A DNA stretch of 64,000 bases from Bin5 sp022827195 (lineage in GTDB: Bacteria; Chloroflexota; Anaerolineae; Caldilineales; Caldilineaceae), in NCBI GenBank assembly GCA_965208275.1, contig OZ242331.1:3720001-3784000 (forward strand), in the 5' to 3' direction. A program made the translations under genes and the position numbers. Within the stretch, counting starts at the first letter, position 1. Every line of letters begins with the position of its first letter. The notes beneath the pieces were generated by a model. The model made no database searches. It saw nothing but the letters and a program-made list of their open reading frames with translations, and was not told where the DNA came from. Shown here piece after piece: positions 1-8,100 of the stretch.

Positions 1-618
1 CCCCACTTCGAGATAGTTGAGACCTGGGACTCGTTCGGGATGCGCGCGACCGGCAGCCATGACCTCAAAATCGTAAATGCCCGCGTGACCGATGAGCAGA
101 TGATCGCACGCGGCGCGCCCAGCCCGCGTACGACCGGGAAGGCGCCGGCCAATGCCTGGTTCATCTGCACGGTCGGTGCAGTCTATCTCGGCGTGGCGCA
201 GGCCGCGCTCGACTTCGCAGCCGATTTCGCACGCAAGCGCGCGCCCACTGCGCTCGGCAAACCGATCGCCGAGCTGGATGGCATTCGGCGCAGACTCGGC
301 CAGGCCGAGCTGTTGCTGCTTCAGGCCAGGGCACTCCTCTACAACACGGCGCGGGACTGGGATGAGATGTCCGGCACGCGGCGGGAAGAGCTCGCCCCCG
401 CCGTGATCGCCACCAAATACACCGTCACCAACAACGCGATCGAGGCGGTCGACCACGCCGTCAGGGTTGTGGGCGGTGCGTCGATGGCCCGCAGCCTGCC
501 GTTGGAGCGCTATCTGCGCGACGTCCGCCCCGGCCTCTTCCACCCGCTGAACGACGACCAGGCGCTGCTCATCTTCGGGCAGAATGCGCTCAAGAGGCTC
601 GAATCCGGCACAGATTAA
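1..618 (+). CDS. Acyl-CoA dehydrogenase family protein, C-terminal part (5' end outside window)
   Basis: The reading frame is open from base 1, so the gene starts upstream of the window. The visible 205 residues begin with WDSFGMRATGSHD, the strand region of acyl-CoA dehydrogenases that precedes the C-terminal helical domain. The rest is the C-terminal four-helix bundle, ending with GGASMARSLPLERYLRDVR and FHPLNDDQALLIFGQ, typical of the family's C-terminal end. Family members are FAD enzymes that oxidise acyl-CoA thioesters at the alpha-beta bond; some members act as monooxygenases instead. The substrate cannot be told from this fragment. The stop at 616-618 is followed after 25 bases by the next gene. 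Confidence 0.88.
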   Translation, partial: PHFEIVETWDSFGMRATGSHDLKIVNARVTDEQMIARGAPSPRTTGKAPANAWFICTVGAVYLGVAQAALDFAADFARKRAPTALGKPIAELDGIRRRLGQAELLLLQARALLYNTARDWDEMSGTRREELAPAVIATKYTVTNNAIEAVDHAVRVVGGASMARSLPLERYLRDVRPGLFHPLNDDQALLIFGQNALKRLESGTD

Positions 619-643
619 CGCTGAAATCTCATAAGGGACTTAC

Positions 644-1330
644 ATGAATGCAGAGAACCCCCCCGATGCTCTGCCACCATCCGGTCCGCCGCCGCCGATG
701 CCCCTGGCCGCTGCGCTGCGATTGATCGGTCTCGGTTTCCTGCTGGGCGCGATCCTGGCCGGGGTCGTAATGTGGCTCCTGCGGCGCCCGGAACAGCCGC
801 CCATCGTGCTGCATCCTCCACCCACAGCCGAACCCACGCCGACTCCGCTTCCCACCGCGACCCCCGCCCCCGTCTTCGTCTTCGTCAGCGGCGGCGTGCG
901 CAATCCCGGCATGTATGAATTGCCGCCCGGCGCACGCGTCGGCGATGCGCTGGCCAGGGCAGGGGGACTCGTGGAGGAGGCGGACCCGGCGCTGGTGAAC
1001 CAGGCCGAGCTGGTCTTCGACGGGGCCCAGATCCACGTGCCCCTGCCGCCGGCGCCAGAGGAGACAGACACCTCGGCCAATCTCCAGCAACCGGCTGCCG
1101 GACTCTCAGGCGAGGCCCCGCCGGCCGTAAGTGCATCAGCCGGCGGATTGATCAACGTCAACACGGCCACTGCGGAGGAACTCACCGCACTGCCCGGCGT
1201 CGGCCCCAGCAGAGCAGCCGCTATCATCGCCGAGCGTCCCTTTGAGGCCATCGAGGATTTGGAGCGGGTGTCCGGCATCGGGCCCAGCGCAGTGGCGACA
1301 CTCACGCCCCTGGTGAAGGTCAGCGAATAA
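644..1330 (+). CDS. Membrane-anchored SLBB plus helix-hairpin-helix protein (ComEA-like)
   Basis: This 228-residue protein has a Pro-rich N terminus, one membrane segment at about residues 24-46, a Pro/Thr linker, and an SLBB-type domain beginning FVSGGVRNPGMYELPPG. A tandem helix-hairpin-helix domain runs from INVNTATAEELTALPGVG (about residue 170) to the end. This is the layout of ComEA, the membrane-bound DNA receptor in competence, where the HhH domain binds double-stranded DNA outside the cell. The start is supported by AAGGGA at 633-638, five bases before ATG. No comEC or pilus genes are nearby, so a competence role is only by family. The last 11 bases overlap the convergent gene that follows. 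Confidence 0.82.
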   Translation: MNAENPPDALPPSGPPPPMPLAAALRLIGLGFLLGAILAGVVMWLLRRPEQPPIVLHPPPTAEPTPTPLPTATPAPVFVFVSGGVRNPGMYELPPGARVGDALARAGGLVEEADPALVNQAELVFDGAQIHVPLPPAPEETDTSANLQQPAAGLSGEAPPAVSASAGGLINVNTATAEELTALPGVGPSRAAAIIAERPFEAIEDLERVSGIGPSAVATLTPLVKVSE

Positions 1331-2705
1331 GAGCGGCCGGTCGCGCTCGCCGCCCGCCGAAAACCGCCGCTCTCGCCATACTCCACAAGATGGGAAGGGC
1401 GAGGCCGGGACGAAAGAGAGAAATCGGCGGGCTGATCAAATGGGCCACGTTGAAAAAAGTAAGGCAGGTATCATGTCGGTGGATACGGTCAATCACTTTT
1501 TCAAGATATCGATGCATGAAGCGATCAAGAAAGGAAGCGTCGCCGGCCGCGCGTCCAGCCCATCGAAAATCGTCGCTGGTCGCGAGCCGCCACGGCGTCT
1601 GCAGCATTTTCGCCAGCTTCCTCTGGAAAGCCAACCCCAACTCCGCCGAAGGTGAACCGCGCAAAACACCGTCGAGCACCTCCGCCGAGAGCGCACTCAC
1701 CGTCATCCCCTGCGCATATACCGGATTGAATGCGCAAACCGAGTCCCCCAACGCGATCAGCCCCTGCGGCCAGCGATTCAGGCGTTCAAAATGCCGCCAG
1801 TGGTTCTCCGTGCGCCGGTATCCTCTGATGTCGGAGAGCGGTTCGGCCGCGCTCATCGCGTCCCAGACCTGCGGCCCGATCAGTCCGCGCGCAAACGCTT
1901 CGAACCCGGCCTCGTCCGTCGGCGGGTGATTTCCGGCGTAGCCGACCAGCGTTACAACCCAACGATTGCCTTCGACAGGCTGGACCACCGCCCCGCCGCT
2001 GATGTCGGGGTAGCGCGTGCCCAGCAGCACCATCTTCCAATCCGCCTGCCAGCCCTCCGGAATCCTGTACCAGCGGGTCGCATATCCCACGTCGGCGTTG
2101 ACCGCCGACTCCCACGGCGCGGCATAGCCGAACTCCTCCAGCCAGCGCGGCAGGCGCGACGAACGCCCGCTGGCATCGACGGTTAGATTGGCGCGCAGCG
2201 TGACCGTTTGCTCATCTGCAGTGCAGCTGACGCCGGAAATGCGGCTGCTGTCGCCGTCGAAACAGAGGTTGGTAACCCGGTGGCCGTAGCGGAAGTGGAT
2301 GTTGTCGCGACGTTGGAGATGCTCGCGCATCTGGCGTTCGAGCAGGTAGCGGCTTACGCTGTAGCCGAGCAGGTCCAGGTCATAGCGCGGCAGCCAGCCT
2401 CCCGCAGCCAGAGCGGCCGTTTCTTTCAGCCAGTTGAGCGGCGGCGCGCCGAGGGCCAGCAGCTCCTCTTCCAGCCCGGGGAATCGTCTTCTCAGGATCT
2501 GCACGCCGCGCAACAGCAGCACATGTACATGCCGCGACTGGGGCACGCCGGGCCGCCACTCCCCGGCGCCGCAATCGTCCCGCTCGACGACCGTTACCCG
2601 CTCAAAATGATCGGCCAGCACATTTGCCGCAAAAAGGCCGGCCATACCGCCGCCAAGGACGACGGCGGATCTTCGCGGCTGATCCTCAGAACCGAATAGC
2701 GCCAT
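1320..2705 (-). CDS. FAD-dependent oxidoreductase (hydroxylase / geranylgeranyl-reductase fold)
   Basis: About 461 residues. The N terminus carries the dinucleotide-binding motif VVLGGGMAGLFAANVLA followed by an acidic strand end (VVERD). A second FAD-contact motif, ALGDSVCAFNPVYAQGM, lies in the C-terminal half; this GD-x-x-x-x-x-P pattern is typical of the PHBH-like monooxygenase/geranylgeranyl reductase superfamily. The substrate cannot be assigned; aromatic hydroxylases, halogenases and lipid reductases all share this fold. I prefer the ATG at 2705, but an in-frame GTG at 2717 is possible. It is convergent with the ComEA-like gene and overlaps its stop. Confidence 0.78.
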   Translation of the reverse strand: MALFGSEDQPRRSAVVLGGGMAGLFAANVLADHFERVTVVERDDCGAGEWRPGVPQSRHVHVLLLRGVQILRRRFPGLEEELLALGAPPLNWLKETAALAAGGWLPRYDLDLLGYSVSRYLLERQMREHLQRRDNIHFRYGHRVTNLCFDGDSSRISGVSCTADEQTVTLRANLTVDASGRSSRLPRWLEEFGYAAPWESAVNADVGYATRWYRIPEGWQADWKMVLLGTRYPDISGGAVVQPVEGNRWVVTLVGYAGNHPPTDEAGFEAFARGLIGPQVWDAMSAAEPLSDIRGYRRTENHWRHFERLNRWPQGLIALGDSVCAFNPVYAQGMTVSALSAEVLDGVLRGSPSAELGLAFQRKLAKMLQTPWRLATSDDFRWAGRAAGDASFLDRFMHRYLEKVIDRIHRHDTCLTFFNVAHLISPPISLFRPGLALPILWSMARAAVFGGRRARPAALIR

Positions 2706-2807
2706 TGCTACCGCCACCTCGTTTTACAACTCTATTTGCCCTGACTCCCCAAACTGCGAGGCGCGCCATGGACCCGCAGCAGTCCACCAAAGTCGGGAAA
2801 CCAGGAA

Positions 2808-4826
2808 CTAAGGGCTGGCTACGACTCCCGCCTGCACCAACTCTTCCAGAATCTGTTGCGCGATCTCGTCTGCCGAGTACCGGTCGGTCTCCAGGACGAG
2901 GTCCGGCCGGGTCGGCTCCTCGTAGGGCGCCGAGACACCGGTGAAGTTCGGGATTTCGCCGCGCGCGGCGCGCGCGTACAACCCCTTTGGATCGCGCTGC
3001 TTACAGACCTCAAGGTCGCACTTGACGTAGACCTCCCAAAACGGGCCTGCCTGTCCACCCGCCTGGCGCGACCGCTCAGCTTCCGGCTCCCCTCGTTCCT
3101 GGGAAGGGACCGCCACAAGCGCCCGCGCCGCATCCCGATCGGCGATGTAGGGCGAAATGAAGGTGCACAGCACGATGTTGCCGTGCTCGTATGCCAGTTT
3201 CGCGACCTCCGCCACGCGGCGGATGTTCTCCGTGCGCGCCTCCGCACTGAAGCCCAAATCGCTGTTGAGGCCATGACGCACGTTGTCCCCGTCGAGGGAA
3301 AAGGTGCGCACGCCCAGCCGGTAAAGCCGCTGCTCCAATGCCTTGGCAACCGTCGATTTTCCCGAACCGGACAGACCGGTGAACCAGAGCACCGCCGCCC
3401 CGTGCCCGTTCATCTCCTCGCGCATCGGCCGCGTGACCGCGACCGGCTCCCACACGACGTCGGAGGAACGGGGACCGGCAAAGTCGGGGCGGGACCTGCT
3501 CCTTTCCCTGGTCTGCACAAGTTCGCTGACCCGCCGCGCCCGGTCGCGGATCATGCCGGCCGCAACTGTATTGTTCGTGTGCGGGTCGATCAGAATGAAG
3601 CTGCCCGTGGCGCGGTTGATCTGATAGGAATCGAAAAATAGCGGCTCGGTCGTAACGATATGCGCCCGGCCGATCTCGTTCAGCTGCAGCGTCTGCGCCT
3701 CCTGCCGGTGCATCGTGTCTACGTCGATGCGATAGTTCAACTCCTGGACGGAAGCACGCACCCGGCGCGTCGAATGTTGCAGCCAGTACCAGTTGCCCGG
3801 CGTGAAGTGGGCCGCGAAGTCGCCGCCCGGCCCATTTCCCCGACAGTTCATGGGCCCTTCACTCATCCAACAGAGCGTCGCGTCGATCTGGTTGGATGAG
3901 TGCGGCAGATTGCGCACTCGCACCAGCATGTCGCCGCGGCTGACATCGATCTCGTCCTCAAGAGTAACGACGATCGAGTCGCCGACCTGCGCTTGTTCAT
4001 AGCTCTCGTCACCGCGAAGGATGCCGGCCACGCGGCTGCGGATGCCGGTCGGCAGGGCCACCACCTCTTCTCCGAGCGCGATGCGGCCGGAAACGATCTG
4101 CCCGGCGAAACCGCGAAAGTCCCGGCCGTCGGCGTTGCTCGCCCTGATTACATACTGGATCGGCAGGCGAAAATCAACGATGTTGCGGCCGGCGCCGATG
4201 TTGACCGTCTCCAGATGGTGCAGCAGCGTTGCGCCGTTGTACCAGGGCATGTTAGCGCTCTGGCTGACGATGTTGTCGCCGTGCAGTGCAGAAATCGGAA
4301 TGTAGACGACGCCGCGCACGTTCAACTTGGCTGCAAAGGCGCGGTAGTCGGCAACAATCTCATGGAACCGCGACTCGCTGTAGCCGACCAGATCCATCTT
4401 GTTGACAGCGACGACGATATGGGGAATCTGCAGCAGCGAGGCGATAAAACTGTGCCGCTTGGACTGGGTCAGGACACCCTTGCGCGCGTCCACCAGGATG
4501 ATCGCCAGCTCCGCGGTCGACGCGCCGGTCACCATGTTGCGCGTGTACTGGATGTGGCCCGGCGTGTCGGCGATGATGAACTTGCGCCTGGGCGTAGCCG
4601 TGTAGCGGTAGGCGACGTCGATCGTGATGCCCTGCTCCCGCTCCGCCCTCAGCCCGTCGGTCAGGAGCGCCAAATCGACCGTTGCATCGCCGCGTGCGGC
4701 GCTGGCCTGCTCAACCGCCTGCAGCTGGTCTTCAAATATCGCTTTGGAGTCGTAGAGCAGCCGCCCGATCAAAGTCGATTTGCCGTCATCCACGCTGCCG
4801 GCTGTAGAAAATCGTAACAGGTCCAT
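2808..4826 (-). CDS. cysNC: Bifunctional sulfate adenylyltransferase subunit 1 / APS kinase (CysNC)
   Basis: This 672-residue fusion combines the GTPase subunit of ATP sulfurylase with APS kinase. The GTPase part shows the P-loop GSVDDGKST at residues 10-18, DTPGH at 87-91 and NKMD at 142-145. The APS kinase part has a second P-loop, GLSGSGKST, near residue 482, then DGDNVRHGLNSDLGF and DPKGLYARAARGEIPNFTG. With CysD it makes APS from sulfate and ATP; the kinase domain then makes PAPS. It lies just downstream of cysD on the same strand. A charged insert of about 24 residues near residue 573 interrupts the kinase domain. No clear Shine-Dalgarno precedes the ATG; a heptamer repeat fills most of the gap to cysD. 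Confidence 0.95.
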   Translation of the reverse strand: MDLLRFSTAGSVDDGKSTLIGRLLYDSKAIFEDQLQAVEQASAARGDATVDLALLTDGLRAEREQGITIDVAYRYTATPRRKFIIADTPGHIQYTRNMVTGASTAELAIILVDARKGVLTQSKRHSFIASLLQIPHIVVAVNKMDLVGYSESRFHEIVADYRAFAAKLNVRGVVYIPISALHGDNIVSQSANMPWYNGATLLHHLETVNIGAGRNIVDFRLPIQYVIRASNADGRDFRGFAGQIVSGRIALGEEVVALPTGIRSRVAGILRGDESYEQAQVGDSIVVTLEDEIDVSRGDMLVRVRNLPHSSNQIDATLCWMSEGPMNCRGNGPGGDFAAHFTPGNWYWLQHSTRRVRASVQELNYRIDVDTMHRQEAQTLQLNEIGRAHIVTTEPLFFDSYQINRATGSFILIDPHTNNTVAAGMIRDRARRVSELVQTRERSRSRPDFAGPRSSDVVWEPVAVTRPMREEMNGHGAAVLWFTGLSGSGKSTVAKALEQRLYRLGVRTFSLDGDNVRHGLNSDLGFSAEARTENIRRVAEVAKLAYEHGNIVLCTFISPYIADRDAARALVAVPSQERGEPEAERSRQAGGQAGPFWEVYVKCDLEVCKQRDPKGLYARAARGEIPNFTGVSAPYEEPTRPDLVLETDRYSADEIAQQILEELVQAGVVASP

Positions 4827-4864
4827 AGCAATTCAACTGGCAACAATCTGGTGGGTCATGCAGT

Positions 4865-4920
4865 CACTATCCACTATTCACCATCCACTATTCACTAACC
4901 ACTGTTCACTATCCACTGCC
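4865..4920. repeat. Eight tandem 7-bp repeats (CACTATY type) between cysD and cysNC
   Basis: Eight heptamers follow one another without a break: CACTATC, CACTATT, CACCATC, CACTATT, CACTAAC, CACTGTT, CACTATC, CACTGCC. CAC is fixed in every unit. The array fills the intergenic gap, ending one base before the cysD stop codon (cysD is on the minus strand) and 38 bases from the cysNC start. It would be transcribed as (G/A)(A/G)TAGTG-like repeats in the mRNA leader of cysNC. The period matches the AACTNRA heptamers at four other gene starts in this window. Confidence 0.9.
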
Positions 4921-4921
4921 C

Positions 4922-5914
4922 TCAGAAGTACCCCTGCCGCTTTCTGTCCTCCATCGCGGCTTCGCTGCGGCGGTCGTCCGCGCGGTCGCCCCGTTCGGTA
5001 ATGCGCGCGGTCGCGACCTCTTCTATGATCGCGGCCAGCGTGCCGGCAGAGGAAGGCACCGCGCCGGTGCAGGTCATGTCGCCAATCGTACGGAAACGCA
5101 CCCTTTCACTGCTGACGACTTCGCCCGACCGCGGTGCAACGTAATCTCCGACCGCGAGCAGGACCCCGTCGCGACGCACAACGTCCCGCTCGTGTGCGAA
5201 ATAGAGGCTGGGCAACTCGATTCGTTGCTCGGCGATATACTGCCAGATATCGAGCTCGGTCCAGTTGCTGATCGGAAAGACGCGGAAGTGTTCGTTGTCC
5301 AATCTGCGCCCGTTGAAAAGATTCCACAGCTCGGGCCGCTGGTTCTTGGGATTCCACTGGCCGAATGCGTCGCGGTGCGAGAAAAAGCGCTCCTTCGCCC
5401 GCGCCTTCTCCTCGTCGCGGCGCGCGCCGCCCACCGCGGCGTCAATCCGCAGCTCGGCCAGAGCATCCAGCAGCGTAACCGTCTGCAATCTATTGCGGCT
5501 GGGGTCAGTACCCGGCTCCTCCTGCACGCGGCCGGCATCAATTGAGTCCTGCACTGACCGCACCAACAGGCGGACACGCAACGCCTGGACAAGCTGATCG
5601 CGGAATATCAAGGTTTCGGGGAAATTGTGTCCCGTGTCGATATGCAGCAAAGGAAAGGGAATCCGCCCCGGCGCGAACGCTTTGCGCGCCAGATGCGCGC
5701 AGACGATCGAGTCCTTGCCCCCGGAAAAGAGCATGCAGGGCCGCTCGAACTGGGCAGCCACTTCGCGCAGCACGTAGATCGCCTCCGACTCAAGCTGACG
5801 CAGGTGTCCGGCCTGGGGAGCAGGCTGCCCGTCGGCCGCGTTGACACGCGCCCCATGCGTCGCGCTCTCCTCGATATCCTGCACTGCTTCAGCTCTCAGC
5901 GTCACATCGTCCAT
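4922..5914 (-). CDS. cysD: Sulfate adenylyltransferase subunit 2 (CysD)
   Basis: The protein is about 330 residues and belongs to the PAPS reductase/ATP-pyrophosphatase family. The PP-loop SGGKDSIVCAHLARKAF and the downstream HIDTGHNFPETL are intact, as is the C-terminal RFRTIGDMTCTGAV, typical of CysD. It adenylates sulfate to APS in complex with the CysN GTPase, whose gene follows on the same strand. I chose the ATG at 5914 because GAGGG sits about seven bases upstream; the longer frame back to 5971 lacks a ribosome site. No sulfite reductase genes are visible nearby, so the PAPS made may feed sulfation as well as assimilation. Confidence 0.95.
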   Translation of the reverse strand: MDDVTLRAEAVQDIEESATHGARVNAADGQPAPQAGHLRQLESEAIYVLREVAAQFERPCMLFSGGKDSIVCAHLARKAFAPGRIPFPLLHIDTGHNFPETLIFRDQLVQALRVRLLVRSVQDSIDAGRVQEEPGTDPSRNRLQTVTLLDALAELRIDAAVGGARRDEEKARAKERFFSHRDAFGQWNPKNQRPELWNLFNGRRLDNEHFRVFPISNWTELDIWQYIAEQRIELPSLYFAHERDVVRRDGVLLAVGDYVAPRSGEVVSSERVRFRTIGDMTCTGAVPSSAGTLAAIIEEVATARITERGDRADDRRSEAAMEDRKRQGYF

Positions 5915-6236
5915 TCCGTACCCTCGCTTCGCGTGCGCGACGGTTGGCCACAGCCCTTGCAAAGTCATCATACTACGACGTTACCGCCGTTTCAGGCAAA
6001 CTTGACGACACAAAAAGCGGGCCTTTGCGCAATCGGAAATAGGACCGCGGAGACCAACTGCTGATCGAAAAATCTAACTCCGGAATTGGTTCTCCATTGT
6101 CTCCACGGTTACAATGTCGGAATCTGTCGCAGGCCGGGGCCCCTGCCCATTTGGTTTTGAGGCAACCGCCGCGCCTATCCGCCTGCCCGCCAGAGGAAGG
6201 CCGAACAACCGCCTCCTGAACTCGATCGGAGAACCC

Positions 6237-7688
6237 ATGAATTCACCAGCCAAACTCTTGCGCCGCAAGAAAGAGAAGAATAGAACCGGAAAGATGTCCA
6301 TTTTGCTCCTCACCTTCCTCGCGGCCGCCCTCCTGCTCGCCGCAGGCTGTACCGCCGAAGGTCTCATGGTCGCCCCCCCTGGCGTCGACTCCACCGCCGC
6401 CGACCCCTGGCAGCAGCCCAGCACGCACAGAGGCGTCCCCGTCGGCTTTACCGAAGAGGGCTATCCCTTCCGCGGCGATCCGGACGCCCCGGTTACCGTC
6501 TACGAATACAGCGACTACGAGTGCCCCTTCTGCGCCCGTCACGTAATCCAGACCGAACCGGCGCTGTTGGCCACATTCGGAGAGAGCGGCGCCGTAAAAT
6601 TCGTCTTCCGCGATATGCCCCTCTCCTCGCTCCATCCCAACGCACTGTCGGCAGCCATCGCCGCCAACTGTGTGGGCGAACAGGATGCCGTCCTCTTCTG
6701 GCAGATGCACGACAGGATCTTCCGCACGCAGAAAGAGTGGGCGCCGCTCGAAGAGGCCTTGTCCTTCTTCGCCGAGTTGGCGCAGGAGCTGGGCGCCGAC
6801 CAAACTCAGTACGGCGCCTGCGTTGCCAATAGCGGGTCCTTGGTAGAAAAGGTGAACGAAAGCCTGGAGGAGGCCAGATCCCTGGGCTTCACCGGCACGC
6901 CCAGCTTCCGCTTCGTCTTTGAAGAGTCAGGCGAAGAATTCAGCCTCAGCGGCGCACAGCCATACGAAACCTTCTCCGACTGGATCGAAACGATCGCGCT
7001 CGGTCGTTCGCCGCAGGGCGCTGCACAGGCGCCGCAGCAGGACCGGCAACAGGGCGAAGGACAGCTTCCATTTTGGGCTACCCCTGCAGGCCTCCTCCCC
7101 GACCCGGACCGGCCCGGCTTCACCCTCGCAGGTGACATATTCAAGGGCAGCAGCGACGCCCCGGTCGTCGTCGTCGAGTTCAGCGACTTCCAGTGCCCCT
7201 ACTGCAGCCGCCACACACTGACAACACAGCCGGTCCTGGACGAGCAGTTCGTCAACACAGGGCAGGTGATGTGGGTGTTCAAGCATTTCCCGATCGAGAA
7301 CATCCATCCCTTTGCCTTCTCGGCTTCGATTGCCGCGGAGTGCGCGGCGCAGCAGGACGCCTTCTGGAAGTTCCATCATCGCTTCTTCGCCGAAATGTCT
7401 GACTGGTCCCGTCCGGACAACAAGGGTTATTTCATGGCCCTAGCCGCTGAATATGAACTGGATATCGACGCTTTTGAAAGCTGTCTGGGCCAGGACGAGT
7501 CGGCCCTGGCTGTACAGAGCGATCTGCAGGATGGCATGCCCTTCGTGCGCGGCACGCCCACATTCGTCGTTCTCTACGGCGGCGAGGGTCGGCTGATTCC
7601 CGGCGCACTGCCTGCCGACCAGTTCGTCGGCGCGCTATCCGAGGCGCTCGCAGAAATTGGAGTCGAAAGCGGCGACAGCGGCGAATAG
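6237..7688 (+). CDS. Lipoprotein with two DsbA-like thioredoxin-fold domains
   Basis: The 483-residue protein starts at an ATG preceded by GGAGA (6228-6232). A basic N terminus and hydrophobic stretch lead to a lipobox LLLAAGC, so it should be lipid-anchored outside the cytoplasmic membrane. It then has two full DsbA/Thioredoxin_4-type domains: one with CPFC at residues 96-99 (YECPFCARH) and one with CPYC at 320-323 (FQCPYCSRH). Each is followed by the family's pattern of a cis-proline strand (FTGTPSF and VRGTPTF). A Gln-rich linker near residue 265 separates them. Such proteins oxidise or isomerise disulfides in exported proteins. The double-domain layout suggests one module may receive electrons from the other. 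A strong hairpin follows the stop. Confidence 0.85.
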   Translation: MNSPAKLLRRKKEKNRTGKMSILLLTFLAAALLLAAGCTAEGLMVAPPGVDSTAADPWQQPSTHRGVPVGFTEEGYPFRGDPDAPVTVYEYSDYECPFCARHVIQTEPALLATFGESGAVKFVFRDMPLSSLHPNALSAAIAANCVGEQDAVLFWQMHDRIFRTQKEWAPLEEALSFFAELAQELGADQTQYGACVANSGSLVEKVNESLEEARSLGFTGTPSFRFVFEESGEEFSLSGAQPYETFSDWIETIALGRSPQGAAQAPQQDRQQGEGQLPFWATPAGLLPDPDRPGFTLAGDIFKGSSDAPVVVVEFSDFQCPYCSRHTLTTQPVLDEQFVNTGQVMWVFKHFPIENIHPFAFSASIAAECAAQQDAFWKFHHRFFAEMSDWSRPDNKGYFMALAAEYELDIDAFESCLGQDESALAVQSDLQDGMPFVRGTPTFVVLYGGEGRLIPGALPADQFVGALSEALAEIGVESGDSGE

Positions 7689-7708
7689 AAGAACAGCCGG
7701 CCGCGCCT

Positions 7709-7748
7709 AGCGGCGGTTGGACGGCTGCCGGCCCGTCCAACCGCCGCT
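7709..7748 (+). terminator. Strong hairpin terminator after the DsbA-like gene
   Basis: A perfect 16-bp inverted repeat (7709-7724 with 7733-7748) surrounds an 8-base loop. It lies 20 bases after the stop codon and is followed by CTTTCTATT, a modest T-rich tail. Outer bases AATAGAA (7684-7690) and TTCTATT (7751-7757) can also pair. It fits an intrinsic terminator. Confidence 0.75.
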
Positions 7749-8100
7749 CTTTCTATTCCGCTGAAGTGCATGTTTCATTGGCGGATCGTAGGCAAATCGC
7801 CCAAAATCAGAGCCGCCTCATCCCCGCAGTTTCCACCTCCGAAGAAACTGTCAGGCCGCAGCGTGTGTGCCTCTCGGTGCCCACATCTCCAGTGTATCCC
7901 CCTGCCGCCTGTCCCCGTCTCATAGCCCGATTGGGAGCGCTTTCCCAGTCTGACCGGGTCCTTTTGTTCCCAATCTGCGCTATGATACAATCGAAATGGA
8001 TACAAGCGCAGCCTATGCGCGCGCATTTCGCTCACAGCAGGCCTGTCCCCATTAGCGGGCATGCCGCCCTCGTTGACGAAGCGGGGGAAACGCGGAGCCG
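7749..8100 (+). other. Intergenic region between the DsbA-like and VWA genes
   Basis: Short open frames here on both strands lack recognisable domains and good ribosome sites, and I regard them as non-coding. The stretch holds the likely promoter of the VWA-tubulin unit (7964-7991) and nothing else I can name. Confidence 0.5.
7964..7991 (+). promoter_or_regulatory. Candidate sigma-70-type promoter for the VWA-tubulin unit
   Basis: TTGTTC at 7964-7969 and TACAAT at 7986-7991 are separated by 16 bases. An overlapping TATGAT lies at 7981-7986. It is about 110 bases upstream of the VWA start and after the terminator of the previous gene. Confidence 0.5.

Noticed and set aside
1330..1373. Inverted repeat (AGAGCGGC with GCCGCTCT) after the ComEA-like stop
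   Set aside because: It lies inside the coding end of the convergent FAD oxidoreductase and lacks a T-run, so a terminator call is weak.
3900..4817. 305-residue frame opposite cysNC
   Set aside because: It is antisense to a gene with clear motifs and has no recognisable domain; a shadow of the high-GC coding strand.
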